Shown in pieces: positions 1-8,553 of a DNA stretch of 64,000 bases. The notes under the pieces were generated by a model that ran no database searches, had not been told where the DNA came from, and was given only the letters and a program-made list of their open reading frames with translations. The translations under genes were made by a program, and so were the position numbers. The stretch is taken from NCBI RefSeq assembly GCF_036013915.1, contig NZ_CP107899.1:3906001-3970000 (forward strand), given 5' to 3'. The stretch comes from Streptomyces sp. NBC_00464 (lineage in GTDB: Bacteria > Actinomycetota > Actinomycetes > Streptomycetales > Streptomycetaceae). Each line of letters opens with the position of its first letter. The stretch's first letter is position 1.

Positions 1-360
1 AGGCAGTTCGCCCTGGGTGTCGGCCAGGATCCGCCGGGCCAGTTCCACCGGATCGTCTCCGCAGGAGCCCTCGGCGACGTCCCTGGCGGCGGCCCGCAGG
101 CTCTGTTCCACCCGGGCGCGCCAGCGCTCGACGCCCGAGCCGTCCGGCGGCCGGCGGTCCAGGGCGTACAGGATCTCGTCCGTGCGCAGGTGGCGGTCCG
201 TCAGGTCCTGCCGGTTCAGCCAGCGGTGCAGCAGATAGGGGAGCTTGCCGTTGACGGTGAAGTGGCCGCCAGCGTCGTGGAAGGCCAGGTTCATCGCGTA
301 GGCGAGGGCGGTGGTGCCGCAGCGCTGGCCCCCGAGCAGGATCACCGGTGAGCCGCTCAT
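1..360 (-). CDS. sulfotransferase-like P-loop protein (3' part outside window)
   Basis: The N-terminal 120 residues are visible and the gene runs off the left edge. Residues 5-17 read PVILLGGQRCGTT, which matches the PAPS-binding loop of sulfotransferases (GxxRxGTT-like), followed by a helix ALAYAMNLAF. By family knowledge such enzymes move sulfate from PAPS to a hydroxyl or amine. The ATG (360-358) overlaps the stop of the upstream isomerase as ATGA, so translation is coupled and it is probably the last visible gene of the minus-strand operon. A different P-loop kinase-like role is possible because the catalytic C-terminal half is not seen. Confidence 0.6.
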   Translation of the reverse strand, partial: MSGSPVILLGGQRCGTTALAYAMNLAFHDAGGHFTVNGKLPYLLHRWLNRQDLTDRHLRTDEILYALDRRPPDGSGVERWRARVEQSLRAAARDVAEGSCGDDPVELARRILADTQGELP

Positions 361-1256
361 GCGCCGGCCTCCACCGTGTGCGTGTCCGGGGCGGCGGGGA
401 CGGCGTCCTCGCCCTGGGTCCGCGCCATCTCGCGGAGCAGCCGCATACAGGTGCTGCTGGCCTCGAAGCCGCCGGAGGTGAACTCCTCTCCCCATGGCTC
501 GTCCCGCTGGGCCTGGGTCAGTTCCCGGCCGACGCGCCAGTGCGTCTCCAGCGAGATCCAGTCCCGGTACCCGTCCTCGGCCAGCCGGGCGAGGATCGCG
601 GGCCAGGGCAGGTCCCCGTCACCGAGGCGGACGTAGGCCCGCTGCCCGTCCGGATCCTTCACATGGACGTGCCGGATGCGCTCGCGGCCGAGCGCGTAGT
701 CCTGCGGGAACGGGGCCGGGTCCCAGCCGCTGAAGACGCTGTTGCCCGGATCCCACAGGATGCCGAGCCGGTCGTCGCCCAGCGCGTCCAGGAACTCCAG
801 CGTGTGCCGCATGGTCGGGCTGTTGGTCCGCATGCCCGTCTCGACGAGAAGGGGGACGCGTCCGAAGGGGACGCCGTCCAGGACCTCGCGGGCCGCGGCG
901 GCGGCCCTGCGCGGGTCGGGGTCGCCCTGCCGGTAGAAGGTGAAGATGCGGACGAACGGTGCTCCGAGCAGCTCGGCCCGGCGCACGGAGTCCGTGACCA
1001 GGTCGCGGACGGAGTCCGCCTCCGCCGCCGTGCGGGGCAGTTCGCACTTCAGCGCCGGCGGGTCGAAGCCGGCCACCCGCAGTCCGTGCCGGGCCACGGT
1101 CTCCCGTATCCCGGCAAGGGCGGCGTCGTCCATGCGATGCGGCGCCACACCACCGCTGGAGCGGATCTCCAGTCCGTCGAAGCCGAGACGGGACGTGGTG
1201 GCCGCCGCCTGCTCGATGTCCTGGGACAGTTCGTCGTTGATGACGGCGAATCTCAC
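357..1256 (-). CDS. sugar phosphate isomerase/epimerase family (TIM barrel)
   Basis: 299 residues from a GTG start that overlaps the preceding stop as GTGA; a GAGGAG Shine-Dalgarno lies just upstream, which decides this start over upstream in-frame codons. The fold is the AP-endonuclease-2/xylose-isomerase-like barrel: strand-end motifs LGFDGLEIR (24-32), LLVETG (136-141, metal-ligand Glu), ILWDPGNS (166-173, Asp) and RHVHVKD (195-201), with a final ISLETH (around 230) giving a second Glu/His pair. These are the metal-site residues expected in xylulose/inosose-type isomerases and dehydratases. The substrate cannot be named. It sits in a four-gene coupled set with a second barrel, a Gfo/Idh enzyme and an Ldh-type enzyme, which suggests sugar or cyclitol redox-isomerisation. 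Confidence 0.8.
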   Translation of the reverse strand: MRFAVINDELSQDIEQAAATTSRLGFDGLEIRSSGGVAPHRMDDAALAGIRETVARHGLRVAGFDPPALKCELPRTAAEADSVRDLVTDSVRRAELLGAPFVRIFTFYRQGDPDPRRAAAAAREVLDGVPFGRVPLLVETGMRTNSPTMRHTLEFLDALGDDRLGILWDPGNSVFSGWDPAPFPQDYALGRERIRHVHVKDPDGQRAYVRLGDGDLPWPAILARLAEDGYRDWISLETHWRVGRELTQAQRDEPWGEEFTSGGFEASSTCMRLLREMARTQGEDAVPAAPDTHTVEAGA

Positions 1257-2005
1257 GAAGGGGTCTCCTCGCTGAGTGCCTGGGAAGGGGACGGGTCCGG
1301 TGGGTACCACTCGAGCAGCAGGGCGATGTCCTCGGCGAGGGACGGTGCCTTCGACTCGACGGTGACCGCCCGCAGTTCACCGGCCGCGTCGAGGACCTTC
1401 CGGGTCAGCTCGGGCCGCGCGGAGGCCAGCGGACGGTGCCGCGAGGTGCCGGGCTGTTCCCAGTCGAAACCCTTGACCTGGGCGTACGGGATCCAGGAGG
1501 CGAGCCGGGCCGCCGCCGCGACGGGGTCGCCGTCGATTCGGGCGAGGCCCATGGTGTCGAGCAGGACCGAGGTGCCCGCGCGGTGGCACAGCTCCTCCAG
1601 CTCGGGGACGTCGGCGTATCCGTGGTGGGTCTCCACCAGCACCAGCGAGCTGTCACCGACCCTGGCGGCCAGCGCCCCGACCTGCGCGAGCGTCAGAGCG
1701 AGGCGGTCGGGGGCGGTGCAGCCGGCGGCCGCGAAGACCTTCACCGGCAGGCCCCGCTCGGGCATGCGAAGGGCGTCGATCGAGCCGGGCGGGTGCTCGG
1801 GAGCGCCCAGCACGGTGGAGACGCCCACGAAGCACACCTCGGCCCCGGCGGCGCGCAGGGCGTCGAGCCCTCCGGCCTCCCAGGCGTGGCCCTTGCCCTC
1901 CCGGACGTCGACGGCCGTGCCGCCGGACGAGAGGACGAGGCCGGCCAGGGCCGCGGCGTCGAGGGCCGGCGCCGAGCCGGAGGAGACGCCGATCAGCGGC
2001 CTCAC
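1253..2005 (-). CDS. second sugar isomerase/TIM-barrel protein
   Basis: 250 residues. The GTG start at 2005 overlaps the stop of the Gfo/Idh gene as GTGA; the longer open frame upstream is only the shadow of that gene. Motifs typical of the xylose-isomerase-like barrel are present: LVLVETHHGY (121-130), LLDTMG (near 155) and PYAQVKGF (near 180). It is shorter than the neighbouring barrel and diverged from it, so it is a paralogous pair and not a recent duplicate. The second acid/histidine metal site near the C terminus is less clear (AVTVESK supplies a Glu), so activity on a different intermediate from its neighbour is likely. Substrate unknown. Confidence 0.7.
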   Translation of the reverse strand: MRPLIGVSSGSAPALDAAALAGLVLSSGGTAVDVREGKGHAWEAGGLDALRAAGAEVCFVGVSTVLGAPEHPPGSIDALRMPERGLPVKVFAAAGCTAPDRLALTLAQVGALAARVGDSSLVLVETHHGYADVPELEELCHRAGTSVLLDTMGLARIDGDPVAAAARLASWIPYAQVKGFDWEQPGTSRHRPLASARPELTRKVLDAAGELRAVTVESKAPSLAEDIALLLEWYPPDPSPSQALSEETPS

Positions 2006-2946
2006 GCGGCCACCGCCTCGGCGGCGGTGGCGACCGACGAGAGGATCTCGGTCACCGCACGGGCACCGTCGAGATGGCAGCGGGCCGGGGGACGGCCCGT
2101 CGCCACGGCCTCGGCCATCTCGCGGTAGACCTCGGTCCGCAGTTCCGAGGTCGGCACCGTGGGCCAGGTCTGCTCGGTGCCGCCGATCTGGGTCATCACG
2201 GTGCCGTCGGTGATGTTGAACCCTCCGTCGGGCCCCAGGACCTGGAGCCGTTCGGTACGGACCATCGACTCGGCGGTCACGGTGAACGCGAGGGTGGCCC
2301 CGGACCGGAAGGTGACCATGCCCGTGACACGGGTGTCGATGCCGGCGGCGACCTCCCTGGTCGGCGTCAGGCGCACCGACTCCGGCCGCCCGAGCAGCTG
2401 ACAGGCCAGGTCGAGGTAGTGGACTCCCAGATGGGCGGAGATCCCGCCCAGGGCCGCGGCGGGATCGCTGCGCCACCCGGCACGCCGGTAGTGGGCCGGC
2501 GGCCGGAACCGCGACACCTCCAGGACCGCGGTGACGGAGGGCGCCGACCAGGCGGCGTCGAGCGCCGCCGCGGGCAGCCGCATCCGGTGCTGGAGCATGA
2601 CACCGACCGGCAGTCCGGTCCGCCGGGCGGCGGCCGCCACGCTGTCGATCTCGTCCACGGACACGGCGGGCGGCTTCTCCAGCAGGACGGCCTTGCCCGC
2701 CTCCAGCGCCTCGACCGCCAGCCGTGCCCGCCCGCCGGGCGGGACGCACAGGGCCACCAGGTTCACATCGGGGTCGTCGAGGAGCTCGCCCCAGGAACCG
2801 GCCCGGCGGTGATCGCCGGTGTCGACCGTGGGGTCCCGCTCCAGGACGGAGACGATCCCCGCGTCCGGCAGCCGCTCCAGAGCGGCGGCGTGCTGCTGGG
2901 CGGCGATGCCGAATCCGACGACGCCCACACCGAGTCGTGTGTTCAT
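2002..2946 (-). CDS. Gfo/Idh/MocA family NAD(P)-dependent oxidoreductase
   Basis: 314 residues. An N-terminal Rossmann fold reads GVGVVGFGIAAQQH (6-19), and the family's EKP motif is at 90-92 (LLEKPPAVS), where Lys takes part in hydride-transfer catalysis. The second half has the alpha/beta dimer domain with an ISAHLGVHYLDL segment holding the usual histidine region. Family members oxidise sugar or cyclitol hydroxyls (glucose-fructose oxidoreductase, inositol dehydrogenase, UDP-sugar 3-oxidases). The ATG overlaps the stop of the ABC-Ldh fusion as ATGA, and its own stop overlaps the next start, so it is made together with two isomerases. Likely role: reversible oxidation of a sugar or cyclitol intermediate; exact substrate unknown. 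Confidence 0.85.
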   Translation of the reverse strand: MNTRLGVGVVGFGIAAQQHAAALERLPDAGIVSVLERDPTVDTGDHRRAGSWGELLDDPDVNLVALCVPPGGRARLAVEALEAGKAVLLEKPPAVSVDEIDSVAAAARRTGLPVGVMLQHRMRLPAAALDAAWSAPSVTAVLEVSRFRPPAHYRRAGWRSDPAAALGGISAHLGVHYLDLACQLLGRPESVRLTPTREVAAGIDTRVTGMVTFRSGATLAFTVTAESMVRTERLQVLGPDGGFNITDGTVMTQIGGTEQTWPTVPTSELRTEVYREMAEAVATGRPPARCHLDGARAVTEILSSVATAAEAVAA

Positions 2947-4490
2947 GCTGCACCTCCTGTCGTGGCCGGGGCGGCCTGCGGAGCGGCCCAGCCGAGCTGT
3001 TCGACGACCGACGCCGGTACGGGAACGCCGTGTTCGGCTGCTGCGGCCTCGGCCAGCCGCTCCTGCTGCTCCGGCAGATGGATCTCCGGGGGCCCCTGGG
3101 GGTAGCCGGCGGCCACCGCGCCCGACAGGACGTCGAGCAGCTTCTCCACCGGCGGGTTGCCGAACGCGTCCGGAGACAGGGCGAGAAACAGCTGGGAGCA
3201 GTCCATCGCCCGCTCGGGCTCGGCGCGCTGCTTGTGGACGAGCGGGCTCACCGTGCCGCCGGCCAGAATGCCGGCCAGTACCTCGGTGATCACCGCGACG
3301 CCGAGGCCCTTGTGACCGCCGAAGACCGGCACGGCACCGCCGCGGTCCAGCTCCTCCGGATCGGTGGTGGGACGGCCCTCGCGGTCCACCAGCCAGGTCG
3401 CGGGCACCCGTTCGCCGCGGTGTGCGGCATGCCGGATCTTGCCGCTGGCGACCGTCCCGGTGGCGAAGTCCACCACGAGCGGGGACGTGCCCTCACGGGG
3501 GACGACCATGCACACCGCGTCGTTCCCGAGCGTCGGGCGCCCCGCGCCGGGGGCGGCGACGCTCGCGCCCGAGACGTTCAGGACGAGGCCGACGACACCG
3601 TGGCGGACGAAGTGGTCGCGGTAGGCGGCGAGCATGCCGATGTGGTTGTTGCCCCGGACCGCGACGGCGGCCAGCCCGGTGCGGGCCGCCCGCTCGGCGC
3701 ACCGGCGGGCCGCGAGGTCGGCGGCGACCTGCCCGAACCCGCCGCGTGCGTCCACGCGTACGACGGAGCCGTCCTCCTGGCCCCACTCCGGTTCGGCGGC
3801 GGGGTCGATGCCGCCCTGCCGCAGCCGGTCGAGGTACATCGGCAACAGGCCGACGCCGTGCGAGAAGTGGCCCCGCACATCGGCGTCCACCAGCACCCGG
3901 GCGACCAGGGCGGCGCGCTCGGCGCCGACCCCGGCGGCGGTCAGCGATCCGGCCGCCGCCTCCAGGAGCGCCTCGGTGCTGAAGCGGACCTCCGCCTTCG
4001 GACGGGGTGCGGGACGGGGCGCCCGGTTGAGGTGCACGGTCCGGTCGGCGGTGGCCGCCGTACCGGCGTCGGTGGTGACCAGGAGCACCGCGCTGCCCCG
4101 CCGGGCCGCGGTGCGCGCCGGTTCGGCGCCGTACTCCTCGGACCGCGGTCCGCCGACGGCGTCGACGACCACGACGGGAGCCGGACCGTCCGGGCAACGG
4201 CCCTCGGCGGCCACCACGCTCACACCCGCCGGCGTGACCGGGGTGACCCGCCGGGACCGGCCGGCGTCGCCGACGACTATGGCCCCGTACTGGGCCCGCC
4301 GTCGTCCGGCGAGCACCTGGGTCAGCGCGGCCGCGGACCCGGTGTCGTCCGCGAGCACCGCGACGATCTCGCCGGCGGCCACGGTGACGGTCAGCCCCGC
4401 GATCAGGATGCGCTCCGCGCCCTCGGGGCCCTCGGCCACGATCAGGTCCGCGATGCGGAATGCGGGCGGCCTGCCCGCTGCTTCGGTCAT
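2943..4490 (-). CDS. fusion of a degenerate ABC-type ATPase domain to an Ldh-family (malate/lactate dehydrogenase) domain
   Basis: 515 residues from the ATG at 4490, chosen for the GGAGCC Shine-Dalgarno 6 bases upstream. Residues about 10-158 follow the order of a sugar-import ABC ATPase (ITxLTVTVAAGEIVAVL-like start, then a Walker B-like strand, then an H-loop-like strand), but the key residues are gone: the Walker A position reads ADDTGSAA (47-54, no Lys), Walker B reads VVVVDAVG (no catalytic Glu) and the H-loop His is Thr. From about 168 the protein is an Ldh-type oxidoreductase with GHFSHGVGLLPMYL (208-220) and the catalytic-site RGNNHIG (279-285). Such enzymes reduce or oxidise 2-hydroxy acids with NAD(P)H. 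It follows a strong hairpin and starts the coupled sugar-enzyme block. The ATPase half is probably a non-hydrolysing binding or scaffold domain. Confidence 0.8.
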   Translation of the reverse strand: MTEAAGRPPAFRIADLIVAEGPEGAERILIAGLTVTVAAGEIVAVLADDTGSAAALTQVLAGRRRAQYGAIVVGDAGRSRRVTPVTPAGVSVVAAEGRCPDGPAPVVVVDAVGGPRSEEYGAEPARTAARRGSAVLLVTTDAGTAATADRTVHLNRAPRPAPRPKAEVRFSTEALLEAAAGSLTAAGVGAERAALVARVLVDADVRGHFSHGVGLLPMYLDRLRQGGIDPAAEPEWGQEDGSVVRVDARGGFGQVAADLAARRCAERAARTGLAAVAVRGNNHIGMLAAYRDHFVRHGVVGLVLNVSGASVAAPGAGRPTLGNDAVCMVVPREGTSPLVVDFATGTVASGKIRHAAHRGERVPATWLVDREGRPTTDPEELDRGGAVPVFGGHKGLGVAVITEVLAGILAGGTVSPLVHKQRAEPERAMDCSQLFLALSPDAFGNPPVEKLLDVLSGAVAAGYPQGPPEIHLPEQQERLAEAAAAEHGVPVPASVVEQLGWAAPQAAPATTGGAA

Positions 4491-4548
4491 TGCTGGCTCC
4501 TCGAAATGCCGTGGGACGGGTCGGAACGCCATCAGGGCGCCCAGGGGG

Positions 4549-4598
4549 GGCCGGTACGGAGTCGTCCCGCGGTGTCACGGGACGACTCCGTACCGGCC
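4549..4598. terminator. perfect 21-bp inverted repeat, terminator or attenuator
   Basis: Arms 4549-4569 and 4578-4598 are perfectly complementary around an 8-base loop. It lies 16 bases downstream of the VOC stop and 58 bases upstream of the ABC-Ldh start, both on the minus strand. It therefore divides the cluster into an upstream and a downstream transcription unit. There is no T-tract, which is usual for Streptomyces terminators. Confidence 0.75.
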
Positions 4599-4614
4599 CT
4601 CGGGCCGATGTCCC

Positions 4615-5022
4615 CTAGGACGCGGCCTGCGGCTCCAGGAACTCCAGCCGGTTGCCGAACTTGTCGAACGCGTAGAAGCGGTCGTGGCCCGGGAAGTTGT
4701 CGTCCCACGTCACCTCGTGGCCGCCCTCCTCCAGGCGCTTGGCCAGGCCGCGCAGCGACTCGACGAGGATGCCGGGGTGCGCCTTGCGCGCGGGCGAGAA
4801 GTCCTGCTCGACGCCGAGGTGGACCTCCAGGCCACCGCCGCGGAACCAGCACCCGCCCCGCGCGGCCAGGACCGGGGGCTTCTCCAGCTCCGTCATCCCG
4901 AGCACCTCGCCCCAGAACGCGCGGCACTGGTCCTCGCCGCCCGGCGGAATGGCGAGCTGGACGTGGTGCAGGCCACCGAACGCGTAGTCGGCGGTGTCCG
5001 GTTCGTTGTTCTGATCGGTCAT
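4615..5022 (-). CDS. VOC (glyoxalase/bleomycin-resistance fold) protein
   Basis: 135 residues. The start MTDQNN at 5022 has an AGAAGAG Shine-Dalgarno within a purine tract. Two beta-alpha-beta-beta-beta modules are seen: GLHHVQLAIP (17-26) with a first-strand His, FYAFDKFGNRLEFLEP (116-131) with the last-strand Glu, and HPGILV (82-87) with another candidate His ligand. This is the metal-binding pattern of glyoxalase-like lyases, isomerases, dioxygenases or self-resistance proteins. It is separated from the ATP-grasp gene by 85 bases and from the downstream gene by a strong hairpin. In a biosynthetic cluster it could be a tailoring enzyme or a resistance protein; the sequence does not decide. 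Confidence 0.75.
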   Translation of the reverse strand: MTDQNNEPDTADYAFGGLHHVQLAIPPGGEDQCRAFWGEVLGMTELEKPPVLAARGGCWFRGGGLEVHLGVEQDFSPARKAHPGILVESLRGLAKRLEEGGHEVTWDDNFPGHDRFYAFDKFGNRLEFLEPQAAS

Positions 5023-5107
5023 GTCTCTTCTCTCTTCTCTCTGTTGTGCGGGCACCCGCCCGGCGCCGGGGACGCCGGGGATGCCGTCCGGATCGGCCGA
5101 CGCGGTG

Positions 5108-6400
5108 TCAGCCGGTGGAGGCGAGCGCCTCGTGGCGCGCGGCCATGCCGTCACTGCGTACGGTGAACGACAGTTTGCGTACGCCCTCCTGGGCGCGCCG
5201 CAAGGCCTCGTCCTGTGACGTGCCCACTGCACAGACATGTGCACCCCGGGCGAAGGATCCGGTGACTCCCTTGAGCCGCTTGCCCGGTTCGCGCAGCACC
5301 TCGACGTCGACGACGCCCTCCAGCGCACGGGCCTCCTCCTCGCCCGTCACCTCCACGATCTCGCCCACCGCGTCCGGGCAGGCGTACCAGATGGCCGCCG
5401 CGACCGGACCTTCGGACGGGGCCGCGAGGGCGGCGCGCAGGCTGTCGAGGACCTTGATGCCCACGGCCTGGCGGGCGACGACGTCGATCAGGTCGACGCC
5501 GCTGACCCGGGCCCACAGCTCGGGGATCTCGTCGCCCGCCGGACGCAGGTGGGTCTCCACGATGTGGACGGCGTCCGCGGCCACGATGACCTCGGTGTGC
5601 GTGACACCCTGCCGGACGCCGAGGGCCGTCAGCATGCCGGTCACGGCGGTACGGATCCGGGTCGCGTCGGCGTCCGGAAGGGGGGCGGGGACGACATGGC
5701 CGACCTCGACGAAGTGGTCGTGCTCGGAGATCTTGAGGGTGATGCCCACGGCCAGGTGCTCGCCGTCCTCGCTGACGCACTCCACGCTGTACTCGTCGCC
5801 GGTCAGGAACTCCTCGACGAGCAGGTCCGGCGCGTCCAGATCGCCGGCTCCCTCGGCGCCCCAGGCCAGGGCGCGCGGGATGTCGGCCGGCCCGTCGATG
5901 CGGGTGACGCCCTTGCTGGCGACTCCGCGCACGGGCTTGCAGATCAGCGGGTAGCCGGTCCGCTCGGCGACCTTGAGCACGCCCTCGACGTCATGGACGG
6001 TCTCGGCGACGACCCGGCCGATGCCGGCCTCGGCCAGCACCCGGCGCATCGCGTACTTGTCGGCCACGGCCCGGACCGTGTCGGCGCTGTGCCAGGCGAG
6101 ACCGAGGTCGAGCCCGATGGCCGCGGTCTTCTCGGTGTCCTTCTCGGTGAAGTTGGTCAGCCGGTCTACCGGGTCGATCGCGTGCACGAACCGCGCGGCG
6201 GCCACCCACTCCTCGACCGGTGCGTCCTCGCGGAGCACGATCAGGCGCTGGATCTTCTCCCGGCTGCGCAGCCGGGGCACCACCTCCGGCCGGCAGATGA
6301 CGGTCGTGCGCAGACCGGGCCAGGCGTCGCGGGCGCGGTCGGGCAGATCGCGGCCGCCGCTGACGATCAGGAGATGCTGGGGCGGGGGTGTGTCGGACAT
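5108..6400 (-). CDS. ATP-grasp carboxylate-amine ligase
   Basis: 430 residues; ATG at 6400 with a GGAGGAAAGC ribosome site. Motifs in order: VADKYAMRRVLAEAGI (112-127, grasp N-domain helix), PLICKPVRGVASKGV (151-165, ATP-binding Lys and flexible loop), LLVEEFLTGDEYSVECV (193-209, adenine-binding acids) and VETHLRPAGDE (281-291, Mg-binding Glu/Arg region). The architecture matches L-amino-acid ligases and BL00235-like enzymes that make an amide bond through an acyl-phosphate with ATP hydrolysis. Its neighbours (NRPS, uronate-forming dehydrogenase) offer both carboxylates and amines. Inferred role: joining an amino acid or amine to a cluster intermediate. Confidence 0.8.
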   Translation of the reverse strand: MSDTPPPQHLLIVSGGRDLPDRARDAWPGLRTTVICRPEVVPRLRSREKIQRLIVLREDAPVEEWVAAARFVHAIDPVDRLTNFTEKDTEKTAAIGLDLGLAWHSADTVRAVADKYAMRRVLAEAGIGRVVAETVHDVEGVLKVAERTGYPLICKPVRGVASKGVTRIDGPADIPRALAWGAEGAGDLDAPDLLVEEFLTGDEYSVECVSEDGEHLAVGITLKISEHDHFVEVGHVVPAPLPDADATRIRTAVTGMLTALGVRQGVTHTEVIVAADAVHIVETHLRPAGDEIPELWARVSGVDLIDVVARQAVGIKVLDSLRAALAAPSEGPVAAAIWYACPDAVGEIVEVTGEEEARALEGVVDVEVLREPGKRLKGVTGSFARGAHVCAVGTSQDEALRRAQEGVRKLSFTVRSDGMAARHEALASTG

Positions 6401-6457
6401 GCTTTCCTCCGTCAGTGCGCATGCCACCGAGGGGTGGGAACGCGTCGGTGCGTTTGG

Positions 6458-7753
6458 TCAGGAGCCGTCGGTCGCGGGCACCGGCTCTTCGTGCGGCGCG
6501 GGCCCGGTGGTGACGGGCTTCGGCCTCTCACGGGTGCCGAGCCAGCTCAGGGCCGCGGAGAGCGGGAAGCAGACCGCGATGATCAGCCAGCCGCCCGGTC
6601 CGGTCCCGGCCAGGAGCCACAGCACGACGGCCGGCCCGGCGATCTCCGCCGCCGAGAAGCCCACGTTGAAGAAGGCGAAGTAGCGGCCCTGCGCCTCCTC
6701 GGGCGACATCGCGAAGGAGATCTCCCAGGACGACGCCGAGTGCAGCAGTTCACCGAAGGTCAGCAGGAGCAGCGCCGTCACGAGGGTCACGATCGCCCAG
6801 CCGGAGGTGTCCGCCCAGCCGCTCGCCGCGAACGCGATACAGGCGAACAGCAACAGCACCGACGACATGGTGGTGGCCCGGGTCGCGGTGGCCAGGTCGG
6901 TGATGTGCCGGGTCACCCTGACCTGGGCCAGCACCGTGAGCACCGTGTTGGTGGTGACCAGGACGGTGATCATCCAGATCGGTGAGGCGGTGTGCTCGGC
7001 CACCCAGAGCGGCAGCACGGTGATCAGGATCGCGTCGTGCAGGAACATCACGCCGTTGGCCGCCGTGGCCGCCACGAACCGCAGGTCGCGGATCGGCGGG
7101 ACCACCTTCTTCGGGGTCGCTCCCTTCTTGGCGTCCTTGGCGACCGCCGGGCCGACCCGGGGCAGGATCCAGACGAGGGAGAACACCACCAGGAAACTGA
7201 GCGCGTTGCCGATGAACAGCCAGTGGAACGCGGTCTTCGACCCGGTGGTCAGGGCGATGCCGGCGAGCGAGAACCCGATGGTGAAGCCGAGGTTGCGCAG
7301 GGACCGGATGAACCCCATCGTGCGGTTGCGTTCCGTTCCGGTGATCAGGCGGCCCACCAGGGCCTGATTCAGCGGCTGTCCCGCCCGGTCCATGATGTAC
7401 AGCAGGCTGGCCGTCACCACGAACTGGTTGAATCCGTCGACCCTCAGATAGGCGAGGTAGCCGATGGCCCGCCACAGACAGACCACGAGGATGATGTTCC
7501 TCGGGCCGTAGCGGTCGGCGAGCATGCCCATCGGGACGGTGGTGGCGAGCCCGACGACTCCCGCGATCGCCAGCCCCACGCCGAGCTGGGTCTCGCTGAG
7601 TCCGGCGAAGCGCGTGAAGTAGAGGGCGGAGCCCGCCAGGAACATGCCGGTTCCCATGGAGCCGATCAACGCGTTCACCGCGATGATCCGGGACTCCCTG
7701 GTGGCGGGCAGGGCCCCGGTCAGCCGGGTGCGCCACGTCTTCTGTTCGGTCAT
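6458..7753 (-). CDS. MFS transporter, 12 TM
   Basis: 431 residues starting MTEQKTWRTR at 7753; the ATG overlaps the deacetylase stop (ATGA). About twelve hydrophobic segments are visible with the MFS loop 2-3 motif GMLADRYGPRNI near residues 74-86 and a long cytoplasmic loop around 190-215 (AKDAKKGATPKK). The closest general type is drug or metabolite efflux by proton antiport. Position inside the coupled biosynthetic operon suggests export of, and self-protection from, the cluster product. The C-terminal tail is Pro/Glu-rich. Confidence 0.85.
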   Translation of the reverse strand: MTEQKTWRTRLTGALPATRESRIIAVNALIGSMGTGMFLAGSALYFTRFAGLSETQLGVGLAIAGVVGLATTVPMGMLADRYGPRNIILVVCLWRAIGYLAYLRVDGFNQFVVTASLLYIMDRAGQPLNQALVGRLITGTERNRTMGFIRSLRNLGFTIGFSLAGIALTTGSKTAFHWLFIGNALSFLVVFSLVWILPRVGPAVAKDAKKGATPKKVVPPIRDLRFVAATAANGVMFLHDAILITVLPLWVAEHTASPIWMITVLVTTNTVLTVLAQVRVTRHITDLATATRATTMSSVLLLFACIAFAASGWADTSGWAIVTLVTALLLLTFGELLHSASSWEISFAMSPEEAQGRYFAFFNVGFSAAEIAGPAVVLWLLAGTGPGGWLIIAVCFPLSAALSWLGTRERPKPVTTGPAPHEEPVPATDGS

Positions 7754-8553
7754 CTCTCTTCCCTCTCGGAAGCGGTCAGGAAGGGGCCGGCGCCGGACGG
7801 GCCCGACGGCGCGTCCCACCCGGCGCGCCAGTGGCGCACCAGTCCGTCCCAGGTGTCGGCCGCCCCGGAGGGCAGATAGGTTCTCCGGATCCGCTGCGGG
7901 CTCGCGGTCCACGGCGTGGCGGGCGAGCGGACCGTTCCGAAGCCCAGGACACCGTCGGGCAGTTGAGGTTCGGTGGGCACCCCGCCGTAGGGGTAGGCGA
8001 ACAGCCGGGCCGGTCCCGCCCCGTACCGCTCCCGGATGTCGGCGAGCGAATCCAGGGTCTGGGCGCGGCCCTCGGCCGCGGGGATCCGGTCGAGGTGCGG
8101 GTGGGTACGGGTGTGGGCGCCGATCAGGTGCCCCTCCCGGGCCAGTTGGTCGCACTCCTCGTACGTCAGGTGGTCCTCGCGCGGACGGGGACTGCGCCGG
8201 CCCAGCAGTCCGGTGCAGACGAAGAACACCGCGCGGACGCCGAGACGGTCCAGGATGTCCCGTGCGTGGGTCGTGTTGTCGCGGTAGCCGTCGTCGAAGG
8301 TGACGAGCACCGTGGGACGGCCGGGCCGGCGGGGGCCGCCGTCGGCGAGCAGGTCCGCGGGGTCGTACGGGTCGAAGTGTTCGAGCACCTGCTCCAGCCC
8401 GCGCTCGAACGCGTCCGGGGACAGCGCGGTGTAGTGCTGGACGTCCGGGTGCACGTGGTGGAAGTACAGCACCAGCGGCCAGTGCGGCGCACTGCCCTGA
8501 GCGGGCTGGTGCTCGGCCGGGACGCCGGGGACCACCGGCGGGAGCGGTGTCAT
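7750..8553 (-). CDS. polysaccharide deacetylase (NodB/CE4)
   Basis: 267 residues; ATG at 8553 overlaps the NRPS stop as ATGA. NodB motif 1 is TFDDG (85-89) and motif 2 is HTRTH (147-151), giving the Asp-His-His metal triad; YPYGG lies near 185. No signal peptide or membrane segment is seen, so it is cytoplasmic, unlike cell-wall CE4 enzymes. Known members remove N-acetyl groups from hexosamine sugars. Directly between an NRPS and an exporter, and downstream of a WecC-like sugar dehydrogenase, it is best read as a cluster enzyme that frees an amine on a small N-acetyl sugar. That substrate assignment is inference. Confidence 0.8.
   Translation of the reverse strand: MTPLPPVVPGVPAEHQPAQGSAPHWPLVLYFHHVHPDVQHYTALSPDAFERGLEQVLEHFDPYDPADLLADGGPRRPGRPTVLVTFDDGYRDNTTHARDILDRLGVRAVFFVCTGLLGRRSPRPREDHLTYEECDQLAREGHLIGAHTRTHPHLDRIPAAEGRAQTLDSLADIRERYGAGPARLFAYPYGGVPTEPQLPDGVLGFGTVRSPATPWTASPQRIRRTYLPSGAADTWDGLVRHWRAGWDAPSGPSGAGPFLTASEREER

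Noticed and set aside
348-2213. 621-residue open frame on the plus strand
   Set aside because: Antisense to two well-supported barrel enzymes and part of a Gfo/Idh gene; composition is Arg/Gly/Ala-rich with no domain.
2005-2953. N-terminal extension of the second isomerase in the same frame
   Set aside because: Arg-rich shadow of the Gfo/Idh gene; the GTG at 2005 with GTGA coupling is the real start.
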